Origin: Verrucomicrobiota bacterium
GTDB taxonomy: Bacteria > Verrucomicrobiota > Verrucomicrobiia > Verrucomicrobiales > Verrucomicrobiaceae
Direction of reading: 5' to 3'
Length of the DNA: 64,000 nucleotides
NCBI GenBank assembly: GCA_017301975.1
Contig: JAFLEI010000006.1
Coordinates: forward strand, 1-64,000
This document shows positions 7,824 through 16,777 of the stretch, piece by piece. A program made the translations under genes and the position numbers. Numbering within the stretch: position 1 is the stretch's first letter; every line of letters begins with the position of its first letter. The notes under the pieces are model-generated. The model had not been told where the DNA came from, searched no databases, and saw only the letters and a program-made list of their open reading frames with translations.

Positions 7824-8698
7824 AAATGCGGTGCTGAGACGGTGCCCTCTTCGATTTCCTGGCGCTTTTTGCGCACGATGCCGTCGGCGATGTCTGTCAC
7901 CATCTCCTCCAGCAGCAGCCGCAGATGGCTGCCGGGGCGGTAATCGGCGGGGGCGATGTGTTTGACGCGGTCGGCGAGGCCCGTGAGCTGGTAGCACTTG
8001 CGGAAGCTGCTGCGGCTGGCCTCGTCAGGGTTGTACACCGCCACTGCATGACCTCCGTAGCGTTTCATCAGGGTGAAGCAGGGCACGTCGGTCGGGCCGT
8101 CTCCCACATAGATCATGTGCTGGAAAGGGATTGGCCGCAGTTCATGGGCCATGTGGTCGTTCACATCCTCATGCGGCTCCAGCATGCCTTTGTTGATCCG
8201 AAAGATGTACTGCGTCTTCGTGGTGTGGCTGATCACACGTTTAGGGAAGGTGATGCGACCGTTTTTATCCTCGCCGAATTCGCAGCCGAAAATGCGCCTC
8301 ACGAAGGGGGCCAGCGCGGAGCCGTCCAGCAGCGCCTTCAGCCCGCTGGAGATGATGTAGTGCTCGATTTTCACCCCCAGCAGCTTGTGCTGCTCGTTGA
8401 GCACTTTGTTCAGCTCGTCGAACAGCTCCGGCACGCCTTTGAAAAAATTCAGCTTCGCTCCCAGCTTGCGCAGATCGTCATTGGTCGGCCGGTCCATGTC
8501 TAGGTAGTCCAGCATGCACTTCAGGTAGGCCAGTTCGCCATCGTAGCCTTCCTGATTGACCAGCTCGCGGCTGCGCTTCCAGAACTGCTCCGGGTTGATC
8601 CCAAAATGCGGGAAGAGGGTCTCGTCCTGCATGTACGTCGGGCTGAGCGTCTGGTCGTAGTCGTAAATGATGCCGATGGTGGTCTGCTGGGATGCCAT
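7820..8698 (-). CDS. HAD family hydrolase
   Basis: A 292-residue cytosolic HAD-superfamily phosphatase. The nucleophile motif is IIYDYDQTLSP (DxDxT) near residue 13, motif II is YIISSG near the middle, and motif III is YVGDGPTDVPCF. A helical cap sits between motifs I and II (DETLFPHFGINPEQFWKRS). It resembles phosphoserine-phosphatase-like HADs common in this phylum; I cannot name the substrate. The ATG at 8698 starts just before the first strand, while upstream in-frame codons run into the preceding gene. Its end overlaps the convergent epimerase gene by 4 bp, so no terminator fits between them. A perfect inverted repeat lies just upstream at 8725-8765. Confidence 0.8.
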   Translation of the reverse strand: MASQQTTIGIIYDYDQTLSPTYMQDETLFPHFGINPEQFWKRSRELVNQEGYDGELAYLKCMLDYLDMDRPTNDDLRKLGAKLNFFKGVPELFDELNKVLNEQHKLLGVKIEHYIISSGLKALLDGSALAPFVRRIFGCEFGEDKNGRITFPKRVISHTTKTQYIFRINKGMLEPHEDVNDHMAHELRPIPFQHMIYVGDGPTDVPCFTLMKRYGGHAVAVYNPDEASRSSFRKCYQLTGLADRVKHIAPADYRPGSHLRLLLEEMVTDIADGIVRKKRQEIEEGTVSAPHF

Positions 8699-8724
8699 GA
8701 CGGGAGTGGACGGTTGTTTACAGG

Positions 8725-8765
8725 GGTTGACGATTGTTGACAGTGGTTTGGAACAATCGTCAACC
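8725..8765. repeat. perfect 14-bp inverted repeat
   Basis: GGTTGACGATTGTT at 8725-8738 is repeated exactly in reverse complement (AACAATCGTCAACC) at 8752-8765 around a 13-nt loop. It fills most of the gap between the TIGR01777 epimerase gene (ends 8782) and the HAD gene (starts 8698). There is no T-run on either side, so it is not a classical intrinsic terminator. It may be an operator, an RNA-processing hairpin or a small repeat element. Confidence 0.75.
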
Positions 8766-8781
8766 ACCGTAAGCTGCCAAT

Positions 8782-9660
8782 TCAGACGAGCGCCCTGAAT
8801 GCACTGGCGATGTCTGGATGTTGGAACAGGTAGCCCATCTCCGACGCAACGCGAGGAATGGCACGTTGCCCGCCCAGGAGCATTTCGTCCGCCATGCCGC
8901 GCAGCAGGAGTTTGAGAGCAAAAGCCGGCGCGTGAAAAAATGCCGGGCGATGCAGGGCGGCCGCGAGCTTTTGGGTGAACTCCGCATTCGTGACCGGCTC
9001 CGGCGCACAAAGATTCACCGGGCCGCTCACGGCTTCGGTGGTGACCGCCTTGAGGAGAAGCTGAACGGCATCGTCAATATGGATCCAGGACATCCATTGC
9101 TGCCCTGAACCGAGCCTGCCGCCGAGGCCGGAGGCAAAAACCCGCCGCAGCAGGGGGAACGCTCCGCCATCACGGCCCAGCACCATGCCCGTGCGCGAGG
9201 TGATGACGCGCATGCCGAGGGATTCGGCCCGGTGCGCCGCCGCTTCCCAGCCTGCGCAGACATCGGCCAGAAAGCCTGCGCCCTGGGGTGAGCTTTCATC
9301 CACGGGCTCTGCGCCGCTGTTGCCATAAAATCCGGCCCCGGAGGCGCACACCAGCACCTTGGGCCGGTTCTCGGCTTTCCAAGTACCCAGGTGCGCGACC
9401 AGGGACTCGGTAAAATCCACGCGGCTCTTCCGGATGCGAGCACGCTTGTCCTGCGTCCAGAGGCCCATCAGTGATTCGCCCGAGAGGTGTACCAGTGCAT
9501 CCAGCGGTGTTTCTGGAAGCGCATGGGGGGCCTGTTTGGGCTGCGTCAGGCCCGATCCTGGCCTGCGTGAATACGCGATGACCTGATGCCCCCGGTCTGT
9601 GGCATATGCCGCCAGGTGCCTGCCGATGAAGCCCGTCGCTCCAGTGATGCCGATGCGCAT
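8782..9660 (-). CDS. TIGR01777 family NAD(P)-dependent epimerase/oxidoreductase
   Basis: A 292-residue extended SDR-type protein. It starts MRIGITGATGFIGRHLAAYA with the nucleotide-binding glycine motif, has ALVHLSGESLMGLWTQDKR, which is characteristic of the TIGR01777 (YfcH/SDR39U1) group, then ASGAGFYGNSGAEPVDE at the catalytic Tyr position and a C-terminal NAEFTQKLAAALHRPAFF segment. The biochemical role of the family is not well established. The ATG at 9660 is only five bases beyond the SOUL gene's stop at 9666, so the two are likely cotranscribed (SOUL first). Confidence 0.88.
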   Translation of the reverse strand: MRIGITGATGFIGRHLAAYATDRGHQVIAYSRRPGSGLTQPKQAPHALPETPLDALVHLSGESLMGLWTQDKRARIRKSRVDFTESLVAHLGTWKAENRPKVLVCASGAGFYGNSGAEPVDESSPQGAGFLADVCAGWEAAAHRAESLGMRVITSRTGMVLGRDGGAFPLLRRVFASGLGGRLGSGQQWMSWIHIDDAVQLLLKAVTTEAVSGPVNLCAPEPVTNAEFTQKLAAALHRPAFFHAPAFALKLLLRGMADEMLLGGQRAIPRVASEMGYLFQHPDIASAFRALV

Positions 9661-9665
9661 AAAAA

Positions 9666-10226
9666 TTAAGAGGGAGAGATGGGGGCCAGCACTTCATTGC
9701 GGCGCAGAAAACCCGGCGTCCAAGGCGGATCGTAGTAAGCACTGAAGGGGGCGCCAGCCTCCCGAAGTTTGTTCTGCTTCATCCAGGCTTTGAGCTTCGC
9801 GAGGGCCTGCTGTTCCAGTTCCTTGGTTTGGGAACCGCTGAAGCGATACGCGGCAACACGTCGCGCTTTCATGGTGTCCACTTTCACCTGGGGAGAGGCC
9901 GGGGCGGGCGTGTCTTTCTTGTGCTTTTCCGGGACCACGAAGGCCATTTTCCCATCCACCATGAAGACCGGTGTCGTCATGGAGATCTTTTCTTTGGCCG
10001 CATTTCCGCCGTCGATGTAGCGGAACAGCCGCATGAAACTGGAATTGTCCGCGTCACGTGAGGTGGTGGCGATTTTGAGCTCGGGATACTCACGTATCTC
10101 AAAGGCGCCGTCCGTGCGGATGACTTTGTACGGAGCCGTTTCATAACCCGCACGCGATGTGGCGCAGGCGGAGATGCCGAGGGCACTGACGACCAGACCG
10201 CTGATGAGTGCGAGCAACTTTTTCAT
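9666..10226 (-). CDS. SOUL family heme-binding lipoprotein
   Basis: A 186-residue exported protein of the SOUL/HEBP family. The N-terminus is a lipoprotein signal peptide (KKLLALISGLVVSALGISAC) with a lipobox ending at Cys21. The SOUL domain follows: APYKVIRTDGAFEIREYP, then SFMRLFRYIDGGNAAKEKISMTTPV, the pattern most typical of the family, and YDPPWTPGFLRRNEV at the C-terminus. SOUL proteins bind heme or related tetrapyrroles; here it should sit on a membrane facing the periplasm. It is followed within 5 bp by the TIGR01777 epimerase gene. Confidence 0.9.
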   Translation of the reverse strand: MKKLLALISGLVVSALGISACATSRAGYETAPYKVIRTDGAFEIREYPELKIATTSRDADNSSFMRLFRYIDGGNAAKEKISMTTPVFMVDGKMAFVVPEKHKKDTPAPASPQVKVDTMKARRVAAYRFSGSQTKELEQQALAKLKAWMKQNKLREAGAPFSAYYDPPWTPGFLRRNEVLAPISPS

Positions 10227-10249
10227 GGCCGAAATACGTGTGCCATGGA

Positions 10250-11311
10250 TCAGCGGGCTGACTTTTCCAAGATGAGGCAGCGAAACGAGCGCCCCATCAA
10301 GGCTGGATGCGTGAGTGAATTGAACTGGCGCATGGTGGCGGTGTCAGGGGGGCTGCCTTCGAGGCTTTGGATCCACTTCATCGCCATGCGGCCGAGCAGG
10401 CGGCCTTGCAGATCGTATTCGCGCTGGGAGAGTCCGTGGCGCACGGCTTCGTCCATCAGGCGCGTGAAATTGATGTGCGTGGTCAGGTCACATTCACCGA
10501 GGTCGGCCAGTACCCGGCCGTCTGTCTGGTGCTGCCGGTAACGGCGGATGGTGCCGTCGGCGCGGGAGCCGGCGTGGAATTCCTCCGCATCCAGACCATA
10601 GTCGGCGATGAAAATGGCTCCTTGAAATGCGGCCTGTGCCAGGGCGCGAATCCAGGTGAGCATGGCGAGGTTGATCTCGAGGGTGTGGCCGGTTTCGAGA
10701 TCGTGCGGGAGGTGTTTTACCTCTGCTTCGAGCTCCCCGCACGAGCAGTCGCCCGGTATGAAACGGAAATCCTCGGTGCCGTCGGTTTCGACGAACAATT
10801 CCTCCCAGCGTTCGCCGTTCCAGCGGACGAGATGAACGGGGAAGGCGTCCGGCAGCTCGTTGCAGAGGAAAAAGCCCCGTTTGGGGCCGGTTTTGAGCGC
10901 GGCGAGGCTTTCCACCCATTCAACCCGGCCGCCGAGGCGCTTGGACTGAGCTTCGCGATATTTTGGGTTTGGCTCCACGATGAGGTAGCGCAGGGGGCTG
11001 CCGTCGAGGGCGTTCAATACATCTTCGGCGAGCTGGCCGTCATGCGCGCCTTGTTCGATGAGGGTGAAATCTTCGGGCTCTCCCAGTGCCTGCCATTCCT
11101 GCAAAGCGTACAAGGCCAGCAGTTTCCCGAACAAGGGGCCGACGCTCACACTGGTGAAAAAATCGCCCTGGCGGCCGATTTTGCGCGGGCCAGCTCCATA
11201 ATAACCATGCTCAGGATGGTATAGCGCCAGATCCATGACCTGTGCAAAGGGCAGACGTCCGGAGGGAGAGGAGGCGAGCTTTTCTCGCAGAATCTGGGGA
11301 AGGGAAGACAT
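10250..11311 (-). CDS. MidA-type SAM-dependent methyltransferase (COG1565)
   Basis: A 353-residue class I methyltransferase related to mitochondrial MidA/NDUFAF7. Diagnostic stretches are FAQVMDLALYHPEHGYYG and GRQGDFFTSVSVGPLFGKLLA at the N-terminus, and a SAM-binding segment LIEQGAHDGQLAEDVL, where the family usually has a glycine-rich motif. The FLCNELPDAFPVHLV strand corresponds to the NEFFDALP motif. In eukaryotes the homologue methylates an arginine of complex I; the bacterial substrate is unknown. I use the ATG at 11311 (MSSLPQ) rather than the GTG at 11365, which would add 18 unrelated residues. It diverges from the PBP gene. Confidence 0.87.
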   Translation of the reverse strand: MSSLPQILREKLASSPSGRLPFAQVMDLALYHPEHGYYGAGPRKIGRQGDFFTSVSVGPLFGKLLALYALQEWQALGEPEDFTLIEQGAHDGQLAEDVLNALDGSPLRYLIVEPNPKYREAQSKRLGGRVEWVESLAALKTGPKRGFFLCNELPDAFPVHLVRWNGERWEELFVETDGTEDFRFIPGDCSCGELEAEVKHLPHDLETGHTLEINLAMLTWIRALAQAAFQGAIFIADYGLDAEEFHAGSRADGTIRRYRQHQTDGRVLADLGECDLTTHINFTRLMDEAVRHGLSQREYDLQGRLLGRMAMKWIQSLEGSPPDTATMRQFNSLTHPALMGRSFRCLILEKSAR

Positions 11312-11383
11312 TCGATGCACGGGAAAGAACTGGCGCGGATTGTGAAGGACGGGTAGTTTTAACACCCTACTTTCTTACTATCC

Positions 11384-13900
11384 ATGTTCCGTGATGATCC
11401 CGATCCCCAGCCTGTGCGCAACTGGCGTGGCGAAGCCGGCCTAAAACTGCCGTTCTACCGCCGTGGCTGGTTCAGTGCGCTGATGGCCTTTGCCCTGCTC
11501 TGCCTTGTGTCGGCGTTTGGAGTTTACAGCGTGGTGGTGGCGCCCCTGCGGCGGGATGCGGAGAAGTTTGACCTCGAAGAACTGAAAAAACTGGAGTCCG
11601 CGAGCATCATTTTTGATCGTGACGGTGATGAGATGGCCCGCCTGTACGTGCTGAACCGCACCCCGGTGCCGATCACCGACGTGCCGCAGCATCTTATCGA
11701 CGCCCTTGTGGCCCAGGAAGATTCGCGGTTTTTCAAGCACGACGGGGTCGATTACATCGGCCTGCTGCGTGCGGTGAAGGAAAACATCGTGGCCCGTGAA
11801 GTCACGCAGGGGGCCAGCACGGTCACCCAGCAGCTTGCCCGGCAGACGTTCAAGCTCCTGGAACGCAGCTACAAGCGCAAGATTCTGGAGGCATTCATCG
11901 CCCAGCGCATCGAGAAGCATTTCTCGAAGGCGGAGATCTTGGAACTCTACCTGAACCGCATTTTCTTCGGAGTGAATTTCTACGGCGTGCAGGCGGCGGC
12001 GCGCGGCTACTTTGGCAAGGACGTCAAAGAACTGAGCATCGAGGAAGCGGCGACGATTGTAGGACTCATCAAAAGCCCGAACAACATCCAGCCGATCAAG
12101 CACCCCCAGCGTGCCATGAAGGAGCGCAACTACGTGCTCGAACGCATGTCCATCGAAGGCACCCTGACCCGAGAAGAGGCGGCGAAGCTCAAGAAAAGGC
12201 CGCTGGTGACTGCGCCGCAGAGCACCGACCCACGTCTGAGCTATGTCTTTGATGCCGTGCGCCGGGAAGTCGTGGATCTGGTGGGTGAAGAGCGGGCCTC
12301 CATCGGCGGCTTCCGCATCTACACCAGCATTGACCAGGACCTGCAGAAAGCCACGGAGGAGGCGGTCAGCAAACGCATGGCGGAGGTGGAAAAGCGCGCC
12401 GGGTATGAGCACCAGACCTTCGCGCAGTTCCGTGCGATCATGGCCGACTATCGTGCGCGCATGAAGCGGGGTGAAATTGATCCCGCCACCCCCAAGCCCC
12501 TGCCAGAGTATCTTCAGGCTGCGGCCATGATGATCGACAACAAGGACGGCAGCATTTTGGCGATGGTCGGTGGCCGGGATTTTGGTGACAGCCAGTTCAA
12601 CCGCGCCACGGATGGCGTGCGGCCAGCCGGCACCGCCTTCACTCCGCTGGTCTATGCCGCCGCCTTCAGCAGTCCCGGCCTTTATCCCGGCACCAAGGTG
12701 GATGACGCCCCCTTGGACAACCGCCGCGTGATGATCGGCGGGCTGACAGGCATTCTGGGAGAATGGGGCGCGGAAGTGGACAATCCCAAATGGACGCAGG
12801 CACCCATGAGTTCACGTGAAGCTCTTGTGCAAGGACGTAACTCCGCGACGGTACGTCTGGGTGAGCGAGTGGGAGTGCCGATGGTCAAACAGGTGGCGCA
12901 GAAGGCCGGCATCACTTCTGAAATGCGCGACTACCCTTCCACCTTTCTCGGCGCTAGCGAAGTGCGGCTGAGCGAGATGTGCCTGGCTTATTCCAATTTT
13001 CCCACCCTTGGCAGCCGCCCGCAGAAGCTGAACCTCATCCAGCGCATCACGGACAACAACGACAAGGTGGTGTTTCAAATCTCCGAGAATGCGCTTCGCA
13101 GCGTGCAGAGCATGGACCCCATCGCCGCGTACCAGACGCACACCTGCCTGGTGGACGCGCTGCATCGCGGCACCGGAAGTCCTGCGGTGAGTGAATACAA
13201 GCTGGGCGAGTTTGTGGCAGGTGGCAAAACGGGCACTCACTATGAGTTCAAGGACCTGTGGTTTCTGGGCTACACCTCGGGCATCACCTGCGGGGTCTGG
13301 GCCGGGTTTGACAAGCAGAAGACGATTTATCCCGGGGCTTTCTCCAACCGCATTGTGCTGCCCGTCTGGGTGGACATGGTGAATGCCAGCGCCACTCGCT
13401 TCGTTCCCAAGGACATCGAGCCGCCGCAGACGGCTGAGCGGGTGGAAATGTGCCAGCGCAGCGGCATGCGCGCCACCGACTACTGCTACGAGAAGATCAA
13501 GGGGCCTGATGGACGGGAAAAATCGGTGCGCGCCACCTACTTTGAATACCTGCGCCCCGGCACGCCGCTGGAGGGCTTCTGCAATCTGCATACCGGCGAG
13601 GGGCTGCCGGTGGAGATCAAGCAGTTTGGCTATCAAAATCCCGCCAGTGGTTTTGGCTCGGCCCCGCTCGTTGCTGCGACCACCCGCTGGGTCCACATCG
13701 AGCCTGTGCGCATGAGGGCGCTCACCGTGATCGGTGAGGACCCTTACAATTCAGAGCAGGCCGTGCCACGCGCCAGCCCCGTGAATGATGATGGCACACC
13801 GATTCGCAAGGCCATTCCAGTCGATGCGGTCGATCCGGCGGATGAAGATGGGCCCAAGCTCAAGCTGGCTCCGCCGCCGCCGATGAAGATCGAGCTGTGA
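11384..13900 (+). CDS. penicillin-binding protein 1A-like, transpeptidase motifs degenerate
   Basis: An 838-residue class A PBP-like inner-membrane protein for peptidoglycan synthesis. A cytoplasmic tail and a transmembrane helix (about residues 30-52) are followed by an intact GT51 glycosyltransferase domain: EDSRFFKHDG with catalytic Glu112, QGASTVTQQLARQ, and the RKILEAFIAQRIEKHFSK / EILELYLNRIFFG block. The transpeptidase domain (about 370-640) keeps KTGT at 615-618. The SxxK position reads GTAFTP, with Thr417 for the nucleophilic Ser and Thr420 for Lys, and SxN reads GRN (484-486). DD-transpeptidase activity is therefore probably lost, while polymerase activity should remain. A C-terminal extension of about 200 residues follows. 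The ATG at 11384 is the natural start. Confidence 0.9.
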   Translation: MFRDDPDPQPVRNWRGEAGLKLPFYRRGWFSALMAFALLCLVSAFGVYSVVVAPLRRDAEKFDLEELKKLESASIIFDRDGDEMARLYVLNRTPVPITDVPQHLIDALVAQEDSRFFKHDGVDYIGLLRAVKENIVAREVTQGASTVTQQLARQTFKLLERSYKRKILEAFIAQRIEKHFSKAEILELYLNRIFFGVNFYGVQAAARGYFGKDVKELSIEEAATIVGLIKSPNNIQPIKHPQRAMKERNYVLERMSIEGTLTREEAAKLKKRPLVTAPQSTDPRLSYVFDAVRREVVDLVGEERASIGGFRIYTSIDQDLQKATEEAVSKRMAEVEKRAGYEHQTFAQFRAIMADYRARMKRGEIDPATPKPLPEYLQAAAMMIDNKDGSILAMVGGRDFGDSQFNRATDGVRPAGTAFTPLVYAAAFSSPGLYPGTKVDDAPLDNRRVMIGGLTGILGEWGAEVDNPKWTQAPMSSREALVQGRNSATVRLGERVGVPMVKQVAQKAGITSEMRDYPSTFLGASEVRLSEMCLAYSNFPTLGSRPQKLNLIQRITDNNDKVVFQISENALRSVQSMDPIAAYQTHTCLVDALHRGTGSPAVSEYKLGEFVAGGKTGTHYEFKDLWFLGYTSGITCGVWAGFDKQKTIYPGAFSNRIVLPVWVDMVNASATRFVPKDIEPPQTAERVEMCQRSGMRATDYCYEKIKGPDGREKSVRATYFEYLRPGTPLEGFCNLHTGEGLPVEIKQFGYQNPASGFGSAPLVAATTRWVHIEPVRMRALTVIGEDPYNSEQAVPRASPVNDDGTPIRKAIPVDAVDPADEDGPKLKLAPPPPMKIEL

Positions 13901-13903
13901 GGA

Positions 13904-15181
13904 TTACTTCAGCAGCATCTTCCCTTTCTCCGGATCAAACTCCTTCTCCCACTTCGCCACCACCAGCGTGGCCAGGGTGTTGCCGATGAGATTGGTGATG
14001 GCGCGGGCTTCGGACATGAAGCGGTCGATGCCGATGAGCACGGCCAGACCCGAGACTGGGATGCCGGTGTCGATGGTCGAGAGCGTGGCAACCAGCGTGA
14101 TGAATCCCGCGCCGGTGACTCCTGCGGCACCCTTTGAGGTGAGCAGCAGCACTCCCAGCAGCACGAGCTGATGCCCGAGGGTGAGTGGTGTATTCGTAGC
14201 CTGGGCGACGAACAACGCGGCGAGCGTGAGGTAGATGCAGGTGCCATCGAGATTGAACGAGTAGCCGGAGGGGATGACCACACCGACCACGGACTTGTCA
14301 CAGCCTGCTTTTTCCAGCTTCAGCATGAGCTGGGGGAGGGCGGTTTCCGAGGAGGAGGTGCCGAGCACGAGGAGCAGTTCGTCCTTGATGAACACCAGCA
14401 TCTTCCACAGGCTGAAGCCGTTCCAGCGCGCGATGCTGCCGAGAACAACGAACACAAAGAGACCGCAGGTGAGATAGACACAGGCCAGCACCTTGGCCAG
14501 CTTGATGAGCATGCCGGGGCCTTCCGAGCCCACGGTGTAGGCCATGGCTGCGCAGGCCGCGACCGGGGCGACACGGGTGATGATGGCGACAAGCTTGAAA
14601 AAAACCTCGGAGACGCTGTGCAGCAGATCGAGCACCAGCCTGCCTTTTTCCCCCATCTGGCACAGCGCCACGGCCACCAGCAGCGCGAGAAACAAGGCGG
14701 GAAGCACCGAATCGTCTGTAAACGCCCCCACGAAGGTCTTCGGCACGATGTTCATCAAAAAGGCCTTCGTGCTCGTGTCACCCGCCTTGGCCTGGTATTC
14801 GACCAGCTTCGAGGCTTCTTTGGCCGAGGCATGATGTTCCACCCCGGCACCCGGTTCGATCACATTGGCCACCACTAGGCCGATGAGCAGCGCCACGGTG
14901 GTGACGAGCTCAAAATAGAGCAGGGCTTTCCAGCCCACCCGGCCCACCCGCTTTAGATCACCCATGCTGGCAATGCCACAGACCACGGTGCAGAAGATGA
15001 TCGGTGCGATCAGCATTTTGATCGCTTTGATGAAAATCTCCGCCAGCGGCTGCAGGTCGGTGGCATTGAAAGAGTGGCCGAACAGGGAGATCGCATTCGT
15101 CGGCGGAAACAGCAAACCGAGCAGAATGCCCAAAATGACGCCGATCAGCACCTGCACGTAGAGAACTTTGAACCATTTCAT
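13904..15181 (-). CDS. dicarboxylate/amino acid:cation symporter (DAACS family)
   Basis: A 425-residue inner-membrane transporter of the DctA/GltP family that imports dicarboxylates or acidic amino acids with protons or sodium. Visible are eight or so hydrophobic segments, the serine-rich reentrant loop LVLGTSSSETALPQLM, the NLDGTCIYLTLAALFVAQ motif of transmembrane segment 7, and TSKGAAGVTGAGFITLVATL of the second reentrant loop. The ATG at 15181 (MKWFKVLYVQ) begins at the first helix; the earlier in-frame codon would add 34 hydrophilic residues. Ligand choice between dicarboxylate and glutamate cannot be made. It ends 3 bp from the convergent PBP gene. Confidence 0.92.
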   Translation of the reverse strand: MKWFKVLYVQVLIGVILGILLGLLFPPTNAISLFGHSFNATDLQPLAEIFIKAIKMLIAPIIFCTVVCGIASMGDLKRVGRVGWKALLYFELVTTVALLIGLVVANVIEPGAGVEHHASAKEASKLVEYQAKAGDTSTKAFLMNIVPKTFVGAFTDDSVLPALFLALLVAVALCQMGEKGRLVLDLLHSVSEVFFKLVAIITRVAPVAACAAMAYTVGSEGPGMLIKLAKVLACVYLTCGLFVFVVLGSIARWNGFSLWKMLVFIKDELLLVLGTSSSETALPQLMLKLEKAGCDKSVVGVVIPSGYSFNLDGTCIYLTLAALFVAQATNTPLTLGHQLVLLGVLLLTSKGAAGVTGAGFITLVATLSTIDTGIPVSGLAVLIGIDRFMSEARAITNLIGNTLATLVVAKWEKEFDPEKGKMLLK

Positions 15182-15288
15182 GGGCGCGGATGCTGGCAGC
15201 TCCGGCGGCAAAAGCCAAGAGGCATTCTTGCACCCTCCGCCGGGCGTGCTAGGCTTGCAGCCCTCCAAACCACCAATCAGCACGCATC

Positions 15289-16704
15289 ATGGGCAAAACA
15301 CTCTTCGAAAAAGTCTGGGATTCGCACGTCGTCGGCACCCTCGGCAACGGTCAGACACAGCTCCTCATCGACACGCATCTCGTCCATGAAGTCACCAGCC
15401 CGCAGGCTTTCGGCATGCTGCGTGATTTGAACCTGAAGGTGGCCTATCCGCACCGCACCTTTGCGACCGTCGATCACATCGTGCCGACCGACAGCCAGGT
15501 CTCCCCATTCGCCGACCCTCTGGCCGAGGCGATGATTCAGGAGCTGAACAAGAACGCCAAGGAGTTTGGAATCACCTATTTCAGCCTCGCCAGCGGCAAG
15601 CAGGGCATTGTGCACGTGGTCGGACCAGAGCAGGGGATCACGCAGCCCGGCACCACCATCGCCTGTGGAGACAGCCACACCGCCACGCACGGTGCTTTCG
15701 GTGCGATCGCCTTTGGCATCGGCACAACGCAGGTGCGCGACATCCTCGCCACGCAGACCATGGCTCTGGGCAAGATGAAGGTCCGCCGCATCAATGTGGA
15801 CGGCCAGCTGCGCCCTGGCGTTTATTCCAAGGATGTGATTCTTCACATCATCCGCCTGCTGGGCGCGAACGGTGGCATCGGCTACGCCTACGAATACGGC
15901 GGCAGCCTGTTTGACGCGATGTCGATGGAAGAGCGCATGACGGTCTGCAACATGAGCATCGAAGGCGGTGCGCGCTGCGGGTATGTGAATCCGGACGAAA
16001 AGACTTTCGAATACCTCAAAGGCCGCCCTTACTCACCGACGGGTGATGCCTGGGAAACCACCGTGGCCCAATGGCGTGCGGTCGCTTCGGATGCGGATTG
16101 CGTTTATGATGACGTCATCAACATCAAGGCTGAAGACGTGCCGCCGACGGTCACCTGGGGCACCAGCCCGGACCAGGCCATCGCCGTGACCGAAAACGTG
16201 CCGACTGCCGAAAGCGCCGCCACTGAGCCGGGCCGAATCTCCATTCAGGATGCGCTCGACTACATGAAGCTGCCTGCCGGTCAGCCAATCAAGGGCACGA
16301 AGATCGACGTGGCCTTCATCGGTTCCTGCACCAACGGTCGTCTCAGCGACTTCCGCGAAGTGGCGAAGTTCATCAAAGGTCGCAAAGTCGCCGCAGGCGT
16401 CAAAGCCATCGCGGTTCCGGGGTCGCAGATTGTCGATGTGCTCGCCCGTCAGGAAGGCTTGCACGAAGTCTTTTCCGAAGCTGGATTCGAATGGCGCGGC
16501 GCAGGCTGCTCCATGTGCCTGGCGATGAATCCCGACAAGCTCGTCGGCGATCAGCTCTGCGCATCCTCTTCGAACCGCAACTTCAAAGGACGCCAGGGCA
16601 GCACCACGGGCCGCACCGTTTTGATGAGCCCCGTCATGGTCGCCGCCGCTGCTCTCACGGGCAGCATCGCGGATGCCCGTGAGGTGTTCTCGATTGCCGG
16701 TTGA
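15289..16704 (+). CDS. leuC: 3-isopropylmalate dehydratase large subunit
   Basis: LeuC with LeuD isomerises 2-isopropylmalate to 3-isopropylmalate in leucine synthesis. The 471-residue product has the standard length and features: [13 protein letters not shown] at the N-terminus, IVPTDSQV in the DH.VPT region, the substrate segment [20 protein letters not shown], and the three Fe-S ligand cysteines in IGSCTNGR and GCSMCLAMN. It ends [18 protein letters not shown]. The ATG at 15289 gives the family start. leuD is not adjacent, since an esterase gene follows after a terminator, so the small subunit must be encoded elsewhere. Confidence 0.97.
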   Translation: MGKTLFEKVWDSHVVGTLGNGQTQLLIDTHLVHEVTSPQAFGMLRDLNLKVAYPHRTFATVDHIVPTDSQVSPFADPLAEAMIQELNKNAKEFGITYFSLASGKQGIVHVVGPEQGITQPGTTIACGDSHTATHGAFGAIAFGIGTTQVRDILATQTMALGKMKVRRINVDGQLRPGVYSKDVILHIIRLLGANGGIGYAYEYGGSLFDAMSMEERMTVCNMSIEGGARCGYVNPDEKTFEYLKGRPYSPTGDAWETTVAQWRAVASDADCVYDDVINIKAEDVPPTVTWGTSPDQAIAVTENVPTAESAATEPGRISIQDALDYMKLPAGQPIKGTKIDVAFIGSCTNGRLSDFREVAKFIKGRKVAAGVKAIAVPGSQIVDVLARQEGLHEVFSEAGFEWRGAGCSMCLAMNPDKLVGDQLCASSSNRNFKGRQGSTTGRTVLMSPVMVAAAALTGSIADAREVFSIAG

Positions 16705-16725
16705 TCCTGAGCTGAGTTTCTTTCG

Positions 16726-16756
16726 AAGGCGCGGGTCGTGAGATCCGCGCCTTTTT
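16726..16756 (+). terminator. intrinsic terminator after leuC
   Basis: AAGGCGCGG (16726-16734) pairs with CCGCGCCTT (16745-16753) around a 10-nt loop and runs into TTT, giving a 9-bp GC-rich stem with a T-tract 22 bp after the leuC stop. Confidence 0.85.
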
Positions 16757-16777
16757 GATGAAGTGACTGAATCCAGA

